A stretch of 64,000 nt of DNA from JAKAWM01 sp049966695 (GTDB lineage: Bacteria; Actinomycetota; Acidimicrobiia; Acidimicrobiales; Palsa-688): the NCBI GenBank assembly GCA_049966695.1, contig JBMFUG010000001.1:1-64000 (forward strand), written 5' to 3'. Shown piece by piece: positions 42,683 through 50,450 of the stretch; the first letter of the stretch is position 1; each line of letters starts with the position of its first letter. A program made the translations under genes and the position numbers. The notes under the pieces are model-generated. The model was not told the origin of the DNA. It did not search any database and was given only the letters and a program-made list of their open reading frames with translations.

Positions 42683-43618
42683 TTAGGTGGTGAGGAGCTC
42701 CCGTGCGCCGCGGTCGGTAGAAGGATGGCGGAGCTTTGACATAGCACGCGCCTCGATCTGGCGGATACGTTCGCGCGTCAAGTTGAAGTGCTCCCCCACT
42801 TCGTCCAAGGTTCGCGGCTCTCCACGGTCAAGCCCGAAGCGGAGCCTCAGGATCTCGCGCTCTCTCTCGTCCAGGGCGACCAGCATCTTGCCCACCTCGC
42901 CTGACAGCAAAGAAGCGGCGGCGGCCTCAAAGGGGGACACGGCTGAGCGGTCCTCGACGACGTCACCGAGCTCGGCGTCACCGTCCTCGCGCAGTGGCTC
43001 TGACAACGACAACGGCTCTGCCGCGTGACGGAGGATCTCGATTACCTTTTCCTCTTCAAGTTCAAGGTCGTTGGCTAGCTCCGCCGATGTGGGCCGACGG
43101 CCCAGCTGGCCCTCGAGCCGCCCGCGTGCCTTGGTCACACGGGTGAGCAGGTCCCCAGCATGCACCGGGAGGCGCACAGTACGGCCGGTATTGGCAATGC
43201 CACGGGTGATGGCTTGGCGGATCCACCATGTCGCGTACGTCGAGAACTTGAAGCCCTTGCGCCAGTCAAACTTTTCGACTGCGTGCATAAGGCCCAAGTT
43301 GCCCTCTTGGACAAGGTCAAGCAGAGGGAGCTCAGCTGCCTGGTACTTCTTGGCTATGGAAACGACCAAACGAAGGTTGGCCTTGACGAAGGTCTCAGCT
43401 GCTTCGTCACCCTCCCTGATCGCCCGGCGCAGCTCCCGTTTGCGAGGAACGGGTAACTGCTTGCCACAGCTCATCTCTGCACGAGCTGCCCGACCGGCTT
43501 CAATAGCTTGCGCCAGCCGAGCTTCGTCGTCCTTGGTCAGCAAAGAGTGCTTACCTATGTCGTTCAGGTAGAGCCGGACCAAGTCCTCTTCTGGCTGAGC
43601 GGCGTGATTATTAGGCAC
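42683..43618 (-). CDS. RNA polymerase sigma-70 factor, group 2-like (RpoD family)
   Basis: 311 aa, GTG start. Region 1.2 (DLVRLYLNDIGKHSLLT), region 2 (NLRLVVSIAKKY, LDLVQEGNLGLMHAVEKFD, FSTYATWWIRQAI), region 3 (RPTSAELAND) and region 4.2 (TLDEVGEHFNLTRERIRQIEARAMSKLRHPS) are complete. It lacks the long N-terminal region 1.1 of primary sigma factors, so it is probably an alternative HrdB-like sigma. Its position beside csrA and the flagellar genes may mean a role in motility or stress, but that is inference. Confidence 0.9.
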   Translation of the reverse strand: MPNNHAAQPEEDLVRLYLNDIGKHSLLTKDDEARLAQAIEAGRAARAEMSCGKQLPVPRKRELRRAIREGDEAAETFVKANLRLVVSIAKKYQAAELPLLDLVQEGNLGLMHAVEKFDWRKGFKFSTYATWWIRQAITRGIANTGRTVRLPVHAGDLLTRVTKARGRLEGQLGRRPTSAELANDLELEEEKVIEILRHAAEPLSLSEPLREDGDAELGDVVEDRSAVSPFEAAAASLLSGEVGKMLVALDEREREILRLRFGLDRGEPRTLDEVGEHFNLTRERIRQIEARAMSKLRHPSTDRGARELLTT

Positions 43619-43740
43619 TTAGTCCATCGTCCTTCATTGATACGTCCCGCACGAGGCCCATTGCGGGCATCCCCAAAGAGCAGCTCTCTTTCCTGCAGGC
43701 ACAATATCTGGGCGGGGTCCCTCCACCAACAAACAGTCCC

Positions 43741-43753
43741 TGACCTTAGGTCA
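43741..43753. other. Inverted repeat TGACCT-T-AGGTCA at the csrA end
   Basis: A 13-bp perfect inverted repeat that overlaps the csrA stop codon (43751-43753), upstream of the sigma-factor gene. Possible operator for the latter; no regulator known. Confidence 0.35.
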
Positions 43754-44041
43754 ATATGATACCGGGCCCAGGGCTTGTCGTGAAGGGCTCTTGGGCTCCT
43801 CGGCCTCTTTTGGCTTTTCAGTATGGTGCAGCTCGTCGAGGACCTCGAGCTCTGCCGCAGAGGTGGCGGCCTCTCGGTTGGCCGCGCTCAGGGCGACAAA
43901 GACTTCCTCGCGGTGCACCTGCACATGCTTGGGAGCAGTGATCCCCAAGCGAACCTGGTCTCCCCTCACTTCTAGCACGGTGACAACCACATCGTGGCCG
44001 ATCACAATGCTTTGATGGGCATGCCGCGTCAACACGAGCAC
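43751..44041 (-). CDS. csrA: Carbon storage/flagellin translation regulator CsrA
   Basis: 96 aa from GTG 44041 with an AAGGAG site. The first ~50 residues match CsrA closely: VLVLTRHAHQSIVIG, VVVTVLEVRGDQVRLGI and PKHVQVHREEVF, including the RNA-contacting Leu-Thr-Arg and His-Arg-Glu residues. CsrA dimers block translation by binding GGA in leader hairpins. A ~35-residue charged tail (ELHHTEKPKEAEEPKSP) extends beyond the usual 60-75 aa. Downstream of fliW on the same strand; likely target is the flagellin leader at 55.9 kb. Confidence 0.95.
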   Translation of the reverse strand: MLVLTRHAHQSIVIGHDVVVTVLEVRGDQVRLGITAPKHVQVHREEVFVALSAANREAATSAAELEVLDELHHTEKPKEAEEPKSPSRQALGPVSY

Positions 44042-44197
44042 TGCTCGCTCCTTCCGTGGGCGATGCCGGGGAGCATAGTCGGCTCTGGAGCAGTTGTGGG
44101 CTTGCGCGCGCGCACGACAAGCGGCCCTGGACGGGTTGTGCACCGGTGGGCGGGTGTGGGCGCTGGGCCGGTCGTGGGCCGGAGAAACTTGTGGCTC

Positions 44198-44647
44198 TCA
44201 GGAGCGCGGGCGCAAGGGCACCTGAGGGCCGTAGTCCGTGCCAGAGAGCACTGCCTGGACAGCTTGGCCAGTGCGGGCGTTTATCACGACGGGGCCAAGC
44301 AGGTTAGCGGTCGTGTCCTCGGGACGCGCCCGCAAAGTCAAGATCACCAAAAGGACCAGCTCGTCAGGGCCAGCGGCATCGACAGCGCGGTACACGTCAG
44401 CGCCGAAGCTGGGCCGGTACCAGGGGAAGAACACGCCCGGCCCGACAGCCACAAAACGCAACCCGACCACCTCTTGGCAGTCGAGGATCCAAAAGGGGCT
44501 AGCCGGCTCTGGGCCCCAGCGCCGCAGGGAGAAGTGCCTCGCTGCCGGGAACCCGGGGATACCGCCGGCAAAGTAAAGGCCCGAAATGCCTACCGAGCCC
44601 GGGGCCGTGCCAGCGCGGGGCAACGAGGAGGTGCCAGCCAGGCTCAT
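44198..44647 (-). CDS. fliW: Flagellar assembly factor FliW
   Basis: 149 aa. Binds flagellin and, when free, antagonises CsrA. GLYFAGGIPGFPAARHFSL, the acidic middle, and the strongly conserved TTANLLGPVVINARTGQAVQ motif identify it. ATG overlaps the flgL stop (ATGA), so it is co-translated with the hook-filament junction protein. Confidence 0.92.
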   Translation of the reverse strand: MSLAGTSSLPRAGTAPGSVGISGLYFAGGIPGFPAARHFSLRRWGPEPASPFWILDCQEVVGLRFVAVGPGVFFPWYRPSFGADVYRAVDAAGPDELVLLVILTLRARPEDTTANLLGPVVINARTGQAVQAVLSGTDYGPQVPLRPRS

Positions 44648-45570
44648 TGCAAGAAGTCCACCAGGGAGGGCTGGATGATCTTGGCCGTTGTCTCAAGTGC
44701 TGCTTGGTAGGAGGTCTCTGCCAGGTCCAGCTCGGTTGCCACCTGCGCCTCGTTGGCATCGGTTATGTTCGCCACCTGCGTCTGGAGCGATTGCACGGTG
44801 TTGGTGGCGTTGGTCGCGGCGTTGGCAAGGCCCGCGCCCAGTGCCCCAACGTCGCCCTGGGCTGTGGTGACTTTGGCGATCGCCGACTGTAGCTGGGTCA
44901 GGTCGGCCCCCGAGAGCTGCGACGTGTTGCCGCTGGCCAGATCCTGTGAGATGGTGTCCAGCAGGGCGAACACGCTGTTGCTGCCGCTCCCGAACACCTG
45001 GTCACCCGTCACGCTCACGTCTGTCGTCTCGCCCGGCGCGACCACCCGGGTGACGGGTTGGTCGTTCCCCGCATATTTATAAGCGATGTCGGGGCTGCTC
45101 GACACGCCGGCAGTGGCTTGGGGGTAGGGGGAAATGCCGTAGGTGCCCGAGAAAATGTACCGGTTGTTGTAGGTGGTGTTGGCCAGGCCTATGACCTGCT
45201 GCTTCGTGGCCAAGACCTGTTGGGACAGGGCTTGTAGGCTCGTTGAGTCCTGGGAGCTAGCGTTGGCGCCAGATAGCACGTCGGTCTGTACCTGGTCGAG
45301 CGCCTTGATCACAGAGCCGAGCGTGCTGTCGGCGGTGTTAAGCCAAGACTGGCCGTCCGATATGTTGGCCGAGTACTGCTGGAAGCGCCCGATCTGGGCG
45401 TTCAGCGACAGCACTTCGGCTGTGCCGACGGGGTTGTCAGACGGCTGGTTCAAGGACTTGCCTGAGGCCGCCTCCTGCTGGAGCTCGGTCAGGTTGGAAA
45501 GCGACGACTCCAAGTCGGCCACCATCAGCATCGAGGCACTTTGCTGGGTGACACGTGTGATGTCTGACAT
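44644..45570 (-). CDS. flgL: Flagellar hook-filament junction protein FlgL
   Basis: 308 aa. Flagellin-like N-terminal coiled region (QQSASMLMVADLESSLSNL, ASGKSLNQPSDNPVGTAEVL) and a matching C-terminal helix (EAQVATELDLAETSYQAALE) around a variable centre with YIFSGTYG. Joins hook to filament together with FlgK. It begins 6 nt after flgK ends and overlaps fliW, inside the flgN-flgK-flgL-fliW-csrA run. Confidence 0.93.
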   Translation of the reverse strand: MSDITRVTQQSASMLMVADLESSLSNLTELQQEAASGKSLNQPSDNPVGTAEVLSLNAQIGRFQQYSANISDGQSWLNTADSTLGSVIKALDQVQTDVLSGANASSQDSTSLQALSQQVLATKQQVIGLANTTYNNRYIFSGTYGISPYPQATAGVSSSPDIAYKYAGNDQPVTRVVAPGETTDVSVTGDQVFGSGSNSVFALLDTISQDLASGNTSQLSGADLTQLQSAIAKVTTAQGDVGALGAGLANAATNATNTVQSLQTQVANITDANEAQVATELDLAETSYQAALETTAKIIQPSLVDFLQ

Positions 45571-45576
45571 TGGCCC

Positions 45577-47064
45577 CTACCCGTTGACCATGGAGATGAG
45601 GGACTGCAACGTAGCGTCCACAGTGCTGATGAACTTGGCAGAAGCGTCGTAGGCGTTTTGGTACATGACCATGTTCGTCAGCTCCTCGTCGGTGTTCACC
45701 CCTGTCGCCGACTGCAACGCAGAGTTGACGTTGGTAGTCACAGCCTGCTGGGCCGTTAGCTCGTTGTTCACAGCCGACGTGGCCTGCCCTATACCGCTGA
45801 CCAACTGGTTATAGGCAGCGTCCGCTTCAGGGCCGGTCGCGGTGCTGGTCCCAGTGCCCCACGCCGAGGCCGAACCACCGGCGGCCCAACCCCCGGAGGG
45901 CTCTAGCAGGGTCACCTGGGAGCTGTTCGGGAGCTCGCCGATCTCGGCGGCAAGAGAACCGTCTTCGTTAGTGGCGCTCGAGCCAGTTACGACCGGGGAA
46001 GAGGCGGCTGCGATCAAGCTTGGGTCTGAAGCGACAGCAGGGTTCACCTCGATGTCGCTTGCCCCCGTGCCCAGGAAGAAAGGGGCGCCCGGGCTGTTGT
46101 TAAGGTCGTAACCGGTAGTCGTAAGCTCGTTCACCGACCCCATGAGGCTCTGGGCCACCTGGTCCAAGCCTTGCTGGTACTGGGGGACGTACTGGTTGAC
46201 CGTCGTCAGCATCCCGGCCAGCTCTCCGCTCGTTGGCTGGAAGGCGCTCTGGTCGTTGCTCCATACCAACGAGTACGGCGGCCCCGAGCTCGATAGGGAC
46301 AATTGCTGGTAGTTGGTGCCCGAGACCAGCGCCTCGCTGCCTGAGTAGATGTTGACCGTGCCGTCGGAGTTATAAGTGACCCGCAGGCCGAGCTGGCTGG
46401 ACAGTTGAGATACCAACTGGTCTCGCTGGTCCTCGAGCTCGTCCACGGCCGAGCTGCCGGCTGTGCCTTGGCCAGCCGTGCCCTGTGCAATTGACTGGTC
46501 AAGAGACGCTATCTGGCTGGCAGTCGTGTTCACTTGCTGCAGGGTGCCCTGGATGTCCTGTACCGTCTGGTTGCTAAGGGTGGCCAGGCTTGTGGAAGCC
46601 TGGTTGAGCGAAGAGGTGAGCGTGCTCGCGTCCTGCACCAGGAGCGAGCGCGTGGAGGCGTCAGACGGGTTGCTGGCCAGAGTCGACCAGTCCTGCCAGA
46701 ACTGCGTCAGCTGGCTAGATATACCGTTGCTCGACGGCTCCAGGAACACCTCCTGGACCGCCTGAAGGCCGCTTTGTTGAGCGCTTAGCAAGCCCTGCTC
46801 ACCCTGCTCGGTATAACTGCGCGCTTGCAGGTAGGTGTTGTCCAAGCGCGTTATGCCCAAGACCTGGACACCGTCGCCTGGCAGCTTGGAGACGCTCTCG
46901 TCAAAACCAGGGTGCTGCACCGAGCTGACAGCCCCGAGCTGGACTTGCTCGTCCACATAACCGGGGGTGTCAGCGTTCGCAACGTTCTGGCCGACGGTGT
47001 CAAGGCCCACCTGGTTGGCCTCGAGGCCAGAAAGGCCCACGCTCAGGTCAGAGAAATCGCTCAA
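45577..47064 (-). CDS. flgK: Flagellar hook-associated protein FlgK
   Basis: 495 aa, TTG start with a GAGGTGAGGTGA site. Rod/hook-family N-terminus (FSDLSVGLSGLEANQVGLDTVGQN ends with the ANADTPGYV motif), a central variable domain with NIYSGSEALVSG, and a C-terminal helix ending MVMYQNAYDASAKFISTVD. First hook-filament junction protein. 6-nt gap to flgL. Confidence 0.93.
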   Translation of the reverse strand: MSDFSDLSVGLSGLEANQVGLDTVGQNVANADTPGYVDEQVQLGAVSSVQHPGFDESVSKLPGDGVQVLGITRLDNTYLQARSYTEQGEQGLLSAQQSGLQAVQEVFLEPSSNGISSQLTQFWQDWSTLASNPSDASTRSLLVQDASTLTSSLNQASTSLATLSNQTVQDIQGTLQQVNTTASQIASLDQSIAQGTAGQGTAGSSAVDELEDQRDQLVSQLSSQLGLRVTYNSDGTVNIYSGSEALVSGTNYQQLSLSSSGPPYSLVWSNDQSAFQPTSGELAGMLTTVNQYVPQYQQGLDQVAQSLMGSVNELTTTGYDLNNSPGAPFFLGTGASDIEVNPAVASDPSLIAAASSPVVTGSSATNEDGSLAAEIGELPNSSQVTLLEPSGGWAAGGSASAWGTGTSTATGPEADAAYNQLVSGIGQATSAVNNELTAQQAVTTNVNSALQSATGVNTDEELTNMVMYQNAYDASAKFISTVDATLQSLISMVNG

Positions 47065-47076
47065 TCACCTCACCTC

Positions 47077-47216
47077 TGTCCTGGACCAGGCTGTTCGTGG
47101 CCCTCGTGATGGTCGTGATGGTCGTGGCGACCGTCCTAGTGGCCCTCGTGATGACTGTCCTGGACCACCAAAAGGCTGTTCGTGCATTTCCAATTGCCTC
47201 GTTAAATTGCCTCATT
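47077..47216. repeat. Short direct repeats between flgN and flgK
   Basis: CTGTCCTGGACCA, GGCTGTTCGTG and GGCCCTCGTGATG each occur twice between 47077 and 47184, and AATTGCCTCRTT twice near 47192-47216, reaching into the flgN end. A likely duplication-decay spacer in the flgK leader. Confidence 0.45.
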
Positions 47217-47720
47217 GACCAGCAGGTGGCCGGCAGGGGACTGTGAGGGTGCTCCGGCTGAGGTGTAGGCCTCAGCGGGCGGGGCCCCGTTGCCGGTCAG
47301 CCAGGACAGCGCCTCCCTGGCAGCGTCGCGCCCCTTGGCCAGCAGATGACGGTTGCGCTCCGACAGCTCTCGGACCTCCTGGGTCAGTTCCAAGAAAGCT
47401 TGCCTGTGCTTGGCGAAGATGCTTGCCCAAGGCTCAGGGCTTGCCTCGCCCAGGCTCCGCAGCCCTGGGTAGCTCGGCAGCGCCAGCTCCGTCGCAGCCG
47501 TCTCGACCTTGACCGCCCTCAGCAGCTCGGCTGAGCGCAGCTGGTCCAGCACTATCTCCACTTCGCGCGAGGCGTTGTTCACCCAACGGACCTTGCCGGC
47601 GGTCAGAAGCAGCTGCTCCTCTTCGAGCTTGAACACCAGTAGCTCAAGAAGCTGCCGTTCACGCCAAAGCACGGTCGAGACGTCGTTCAAGGCCTGTTCG
47701 GTTTGTGCGCCAAGGGCCAC
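47202..47720 (-). CDS. flgN: FlgN-like flagellar export chaperone
   Basis: 172 aa. Almost all-helical: LNDVSTVLWRERQLLELLVF and KLEEEQLLLTAGKVRWVNNA are the FlgN signature, with LRAVKVETAATELAL following. Guards FlgK/FlgL before export. First gene of the minus-strand run. A sigma-28-type promoter lies directly upstream, so close that the transcript may begin at or near the GTG start. Confidence 0.82.
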   Translation of the reverse strand: MALGAQTEQALNDVSTVLWRERQLLELLVFKLEEEQLLLTAGKVRWVNNASREVEIVLDQLRSAELLRAVKVETAATELALPSYPGLRSLGEASPEPWASIFAKHRQAFLELTQEVRELSERNRHLLAKGRDAAREALSWLTGNGAPPAEAYTSAGAPSQSPAGHLLVNEAI

Positions 47721-47728
47721 GCCACCTC

Positions 47729-47754
47729 ATCGGTACGCGTGGCCTGCACCTGAG
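47729..47754 (-). promoter_or_regulatory. Sigma-28-type promoter of flgN-flgK-flgL-fliW-csrA
   Basis: On the minus strand, CTCAGGT (47754-47748), 14 nt, then CCGAT (47733-47729). The classical sigma-28 element TAAAGTTT-N11-GCCGATAA has the same TxAAGT-N14-CCGAT spacing. The same arrangement precedes fliC and flgB. Confidence 0.6.
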
Positions 47755-47829
47755 CCAGTCGGAAGACTGGCCCCAAGACAGCGCGCGAAGCGTGGTAGGC
47801 GCGCGCCGAACGTGCCAGGCCGGAGCGGC

Positions 47830-48624
47830 TCAGTGCAAAATGCCCAGCTCCAGGGCCTTGGCCAGCGCCTCGTAACGCCCTGCGGCCCCGAGCTTGGCGT
47901 ATATGTGCTCCAGGTGGGTCTTGACAGTCGCCGGGGCTACGTAGAGCGTTTCAGCGATCTTGTTGTTCGAAGCACCTCTTGCTAGCTGAGCTAGTACCAG
48001 CCGTTCTCTGGAAGTGAGCAACGCTTCGACCCCTGGCTCATCTTGGGCCGTGCTCGCGAGCGCGCCAGTGCCGTCGTCAGGCGTACCCGTAAAGCCGACC
48101 AGCAGGGGTACCAGTGCCGGGTCGACCGACCTGTCGCCACGCGCAACTGCCTCGACCATGGCGACAAGTTCCTCGGTCGCCAGCGAGCGCAACGCCAGGC
48201 CGGCCACGCCAACATTGAGCATCTCCAACAGCTCAGCGCGCTTGGCTCGCGCCACTAGGGCCACGACAGCGCGACCGGGGAGCGAGGACACCGCTTCGGC
48301 AGCTTCCTTGACGCCAGCGTCACCAAGCACGAGCACCTGCGCTTGTTTTTGGCGTGCAAGCTCAACGCCCTCTGGCACTCCGGCCGCTTCTCCGAGGACT
48401 TGGCAACGCCCACGGTTGAGCACCGTCCTGACCCCAGCTCGGAAGAGAGGTACTTGGTCAACGACAACCGCGCTGGTGCTGCCCCGTCCCAAGCGGGCCA
48501 CAGCGGGCCCCACTGAAGTTGTCCCGCTTGCCCGAGCAACTACCCGCGAGGTCCCGCCTACAGCATCTCCGCCGTTTGCGGCTTTTTCCGCTTCGGTCGC
48601 CCCTTTCAAAGACGTCCCAGACAT
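47830..48624 (-). CDS. NarL/LuxR-type regulator with a degenerate receiver domain
   Basis: 264 aa, ATG with AAAAAGGAGC site. N-terminal ~45 residues low complexity, then a receiver-like domain (AVVVDQVPLFRAGVRTVL) and a C-terminal GerE helix-turn-helix (LTSRERLVLAQLARGASNNKIAETLYVAPATVKTHLEH..LGAAGRYEA). The acidic pocket is VVDQ instead of VVDD, and the phospho-acceptor strand reads VLVLGDAG with Gly at the usual Asp position. It is probably not phosphorylated in the usual way. Divergent from fliA, suggesting control of motility. Confidence 0.85.
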   Translation of the reverse strand: MSGTSLKGATEAEKAANGGDAVGGTSRVVARASGTTSVGPAVARLGRGSTSAVVVDQVPLFRAGVRTVLNRGRCQVLGEAAGVPEGVELARQKQAQVLVLGDAGVKEAAEAVSSLPGRAVVALVARAKRAELLEMLNVGVAGLALRSLATEELVAMVEAVARGDRSVDPALVPLLVGFTGTPDDGTGALASTAQDEPGVEALLTSRERLVLAQLARGASNNKIAETLYVAPATVKTHLEHIYAKLGAAGRYEALAKALELGILH

Positions 48625-48866
48625 TGCGCTCCTTTTTCCGGTGACGTGCGCACAGGGTGCTCCGCCTCTAATTGTAGCCTAGCCGGCACCCTCTGTGGCG
48701 ACAATCTGTGGGCATTTCCCCATGTCGTGCACGCTCCGTAGCGGAAAGGCTGTCACTAACTAGTTATATAGAGCCAGGCCTACAATAGCTCGAAGGGGCC
48801 AGCGATCGAGAACAGGTTCATCCCTTCGACCGATCTAGTAACCCCCGGCACCGTGCCGAGGCAACA

Positions 48867-49826
48867 ATGGTGCCCTACTCAAGCGCTGACAGTGGTGATA
48901 CCACCACTTATCATGTTGCTGGGTCCTGGCGCCATGTGCTCGATCGCGCCGATAGTGGTGCAAAGGCCCAAGCCGCACGAGAGGACGAGCTGGTACGTTC
49001 CCACTTGCCCCTAGTGCATTACATCGTATCTGAGATGGCTAGCCGTATCCCCCGCTATGTATCTCGGGACGACCTGGAATCGGCTGGCCTGGCGGGGCTC
49101 GCACAGGCAGCACGTACGTACGACCCAGACAGAGGTATCTCTTTCCAACGCTACGCTTCGGCCCGTATCAGGGGAGCACTGCTGGACGAGCTGCGTTCGC
49201 GCGACTGGGCCAGCCGCTCAGTCCGGGCCAAGGCGCGCAACGTCGCCGCTGCCACCGAGCAGCTCACCGCCAAGCTTGGCCACCAGCCCTCGAAGTCGGA
49301 AGTGGCCGCGGCAACAGGCATGAGCCGCAACGACTTAGACGCGTTGGACGACGACGTGCACCGAGCGCTGGTCCTCAACTTCGAGGCTCTTAACCTCGAC
49401 GGCAACGCCGAAGAAGTCCTGCTCGTCGGGCCGGGAACGAGCCCAGACGACATAGTGCTGGACAACGAAAGGCGCGCCTATTTGGTGGCCGCCGTTGCGA
49501 ACTTGCCTGAGAGGCTAAGGCGGGTGGTGGTCGGGTACTTCTTCGAGGAACTGCCCATGCAAGTGCTAGCCGAGGAACTAGGGGTCACCGACTCGCGCAT
49601 CTCCCAGATGCGCGCCGAGGCCCTGGTCCTACTGAAAGACGCCATGAACGCTCAGCTCGACCCCGACCTGTTGCCGAAACAAGAGCCTTCCTCGCGCCTG
49701 ACCAAGCGCCGCTGCGCCTACTACGCCGCCGTTGCCGCCCACGACGACTACCGCCGACGTCTCGAGCCAGAAGCAGGCCGCCTGGCAACCCTGTCGAGCA
49801 GGCACGACTTGGCCGCACTGGCGTAG
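48867..49826 (+). CDS. fliA: Flagellar sigma-28 factor (FliA/WhiG type)
   Basis: 319 aa. Region 2 (LVRSHLPLVHYIVSEMASRI, DLESAGLAGLAQAARTYDP, YASARIRGALLDELRSRDWA) and region 4 (LPERLRRVVVGYFFEELPMQVLAEELGVTDSRISQMRAEAL) are diagnostic. Directs RNA polymerase to the flagellar promoters described at flgN, fliC and flgB. A ~50-residue C-terminal tail after region 4 (RRCAYYAAVAAHDDYRRRL) is longer than usual. I find no anti-sigma FlgM in the window. Confidence 0.92.
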   Translation: MVPYSSADSGDTTTYHVAGSWRHVLDRADSGAKAQAAREDELVRSHLPLVHYIVSEMASRIPRYVSRDDLESAGLAGLAQAARTYDPDRGISFQRYASARIRGALLDELRSRDWASRSVRAKARNVAAATEQLTAKLGHQPSKSEVAAATGMSRNDLDALDDDVHRALVLNFEALNLDGNAEEVLLVGPGTSPDDIVLDNERRAYLVAAVANLPERLRRVVVGYFFEELPMQVLAEELGVTDSRISQMRAEALVLLKDAMNAQLDPDLLPKQEPSSRLTKRRCAYYAAVAAHDDYRRRLEPEAGRLATLSSRHDLAALA

Positions 49827-49977
49827 GAGTGCCAACCCGGGCCGAAGGGTGGTGAGCAACAAAGGAGGGTGGCGGGCGGCGAGAGCGACGGAAGGTCCGG
49901 GCGAAGACGCTGCCTTCACGGGTCATCTCAAAAATGGACATGGCTCCAGCCTCCTCGTGGCGACATTCGGACTGCGC

Positions 49978-50178
49978 CTACACCACCTCCCACGGCGGTG
50001 CCAGCCTGAACTCGGCCCCGAACATCTCGAACAGCTCGACTTCGTCTATTTGCCCCCCTATCGGTTGCTCTCAGTCGGAGCCGAAGCTATGGACGCCGGA
50101 CGGCGCTCGGAAGAAAATTGCGCTCTGGCTTAACCCCAGCCGCATCGATAGCCAATCCACCTGGGTAACAGTGAGCAT
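49978..50178 (-). pseudogene. Possible small gene with an in-frame stop
   Basis: On the minus strand an ATG at 50178 opens 35 codons to a TGA (50073-50071); the same frame continues QIDEVELFEMFGAEFRLAP to a TAG at 49980-49978. The segment is richer in A/T than its neighbours. It could be a decayed, transferred gene; no family recognised. The rest of the 624-nt gap 49827-50450 shows no credible gene. Confidence 0.2.
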
Positions 50179-50450
50179 AAGAGCGGAAGAAATGTGTGGC
50201 TATGCGGCACGTACGAGCCTTGACCCACGCCCCTAATAGAGCCCGTGCTCAGACGGCTGTCGAGGTTCGAGTTCGCGCAGGAAAAACGCAAGCACCTGGA
50301 ACCTGTCGACGAGCCCCAGCCGGCGTCTTGAAAAAGTGGGATCAGCCGCCCGTGCCGGCAGGCCCCAAACGGGCGACCGACTACGAGAGCTACCTTGTCG
50401 TACCGGCACGGCCTTCACAAATGGAGACTTGACTTTCTGACATCGCAATT

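Noticed and set aside
48800..48866. CCGAT upstream of fliA as an autoregulatory promoter
   Set aside because: The nearest AGGT-like half-site is only 12 nt away, not the 14 nt seen at the other three sites.
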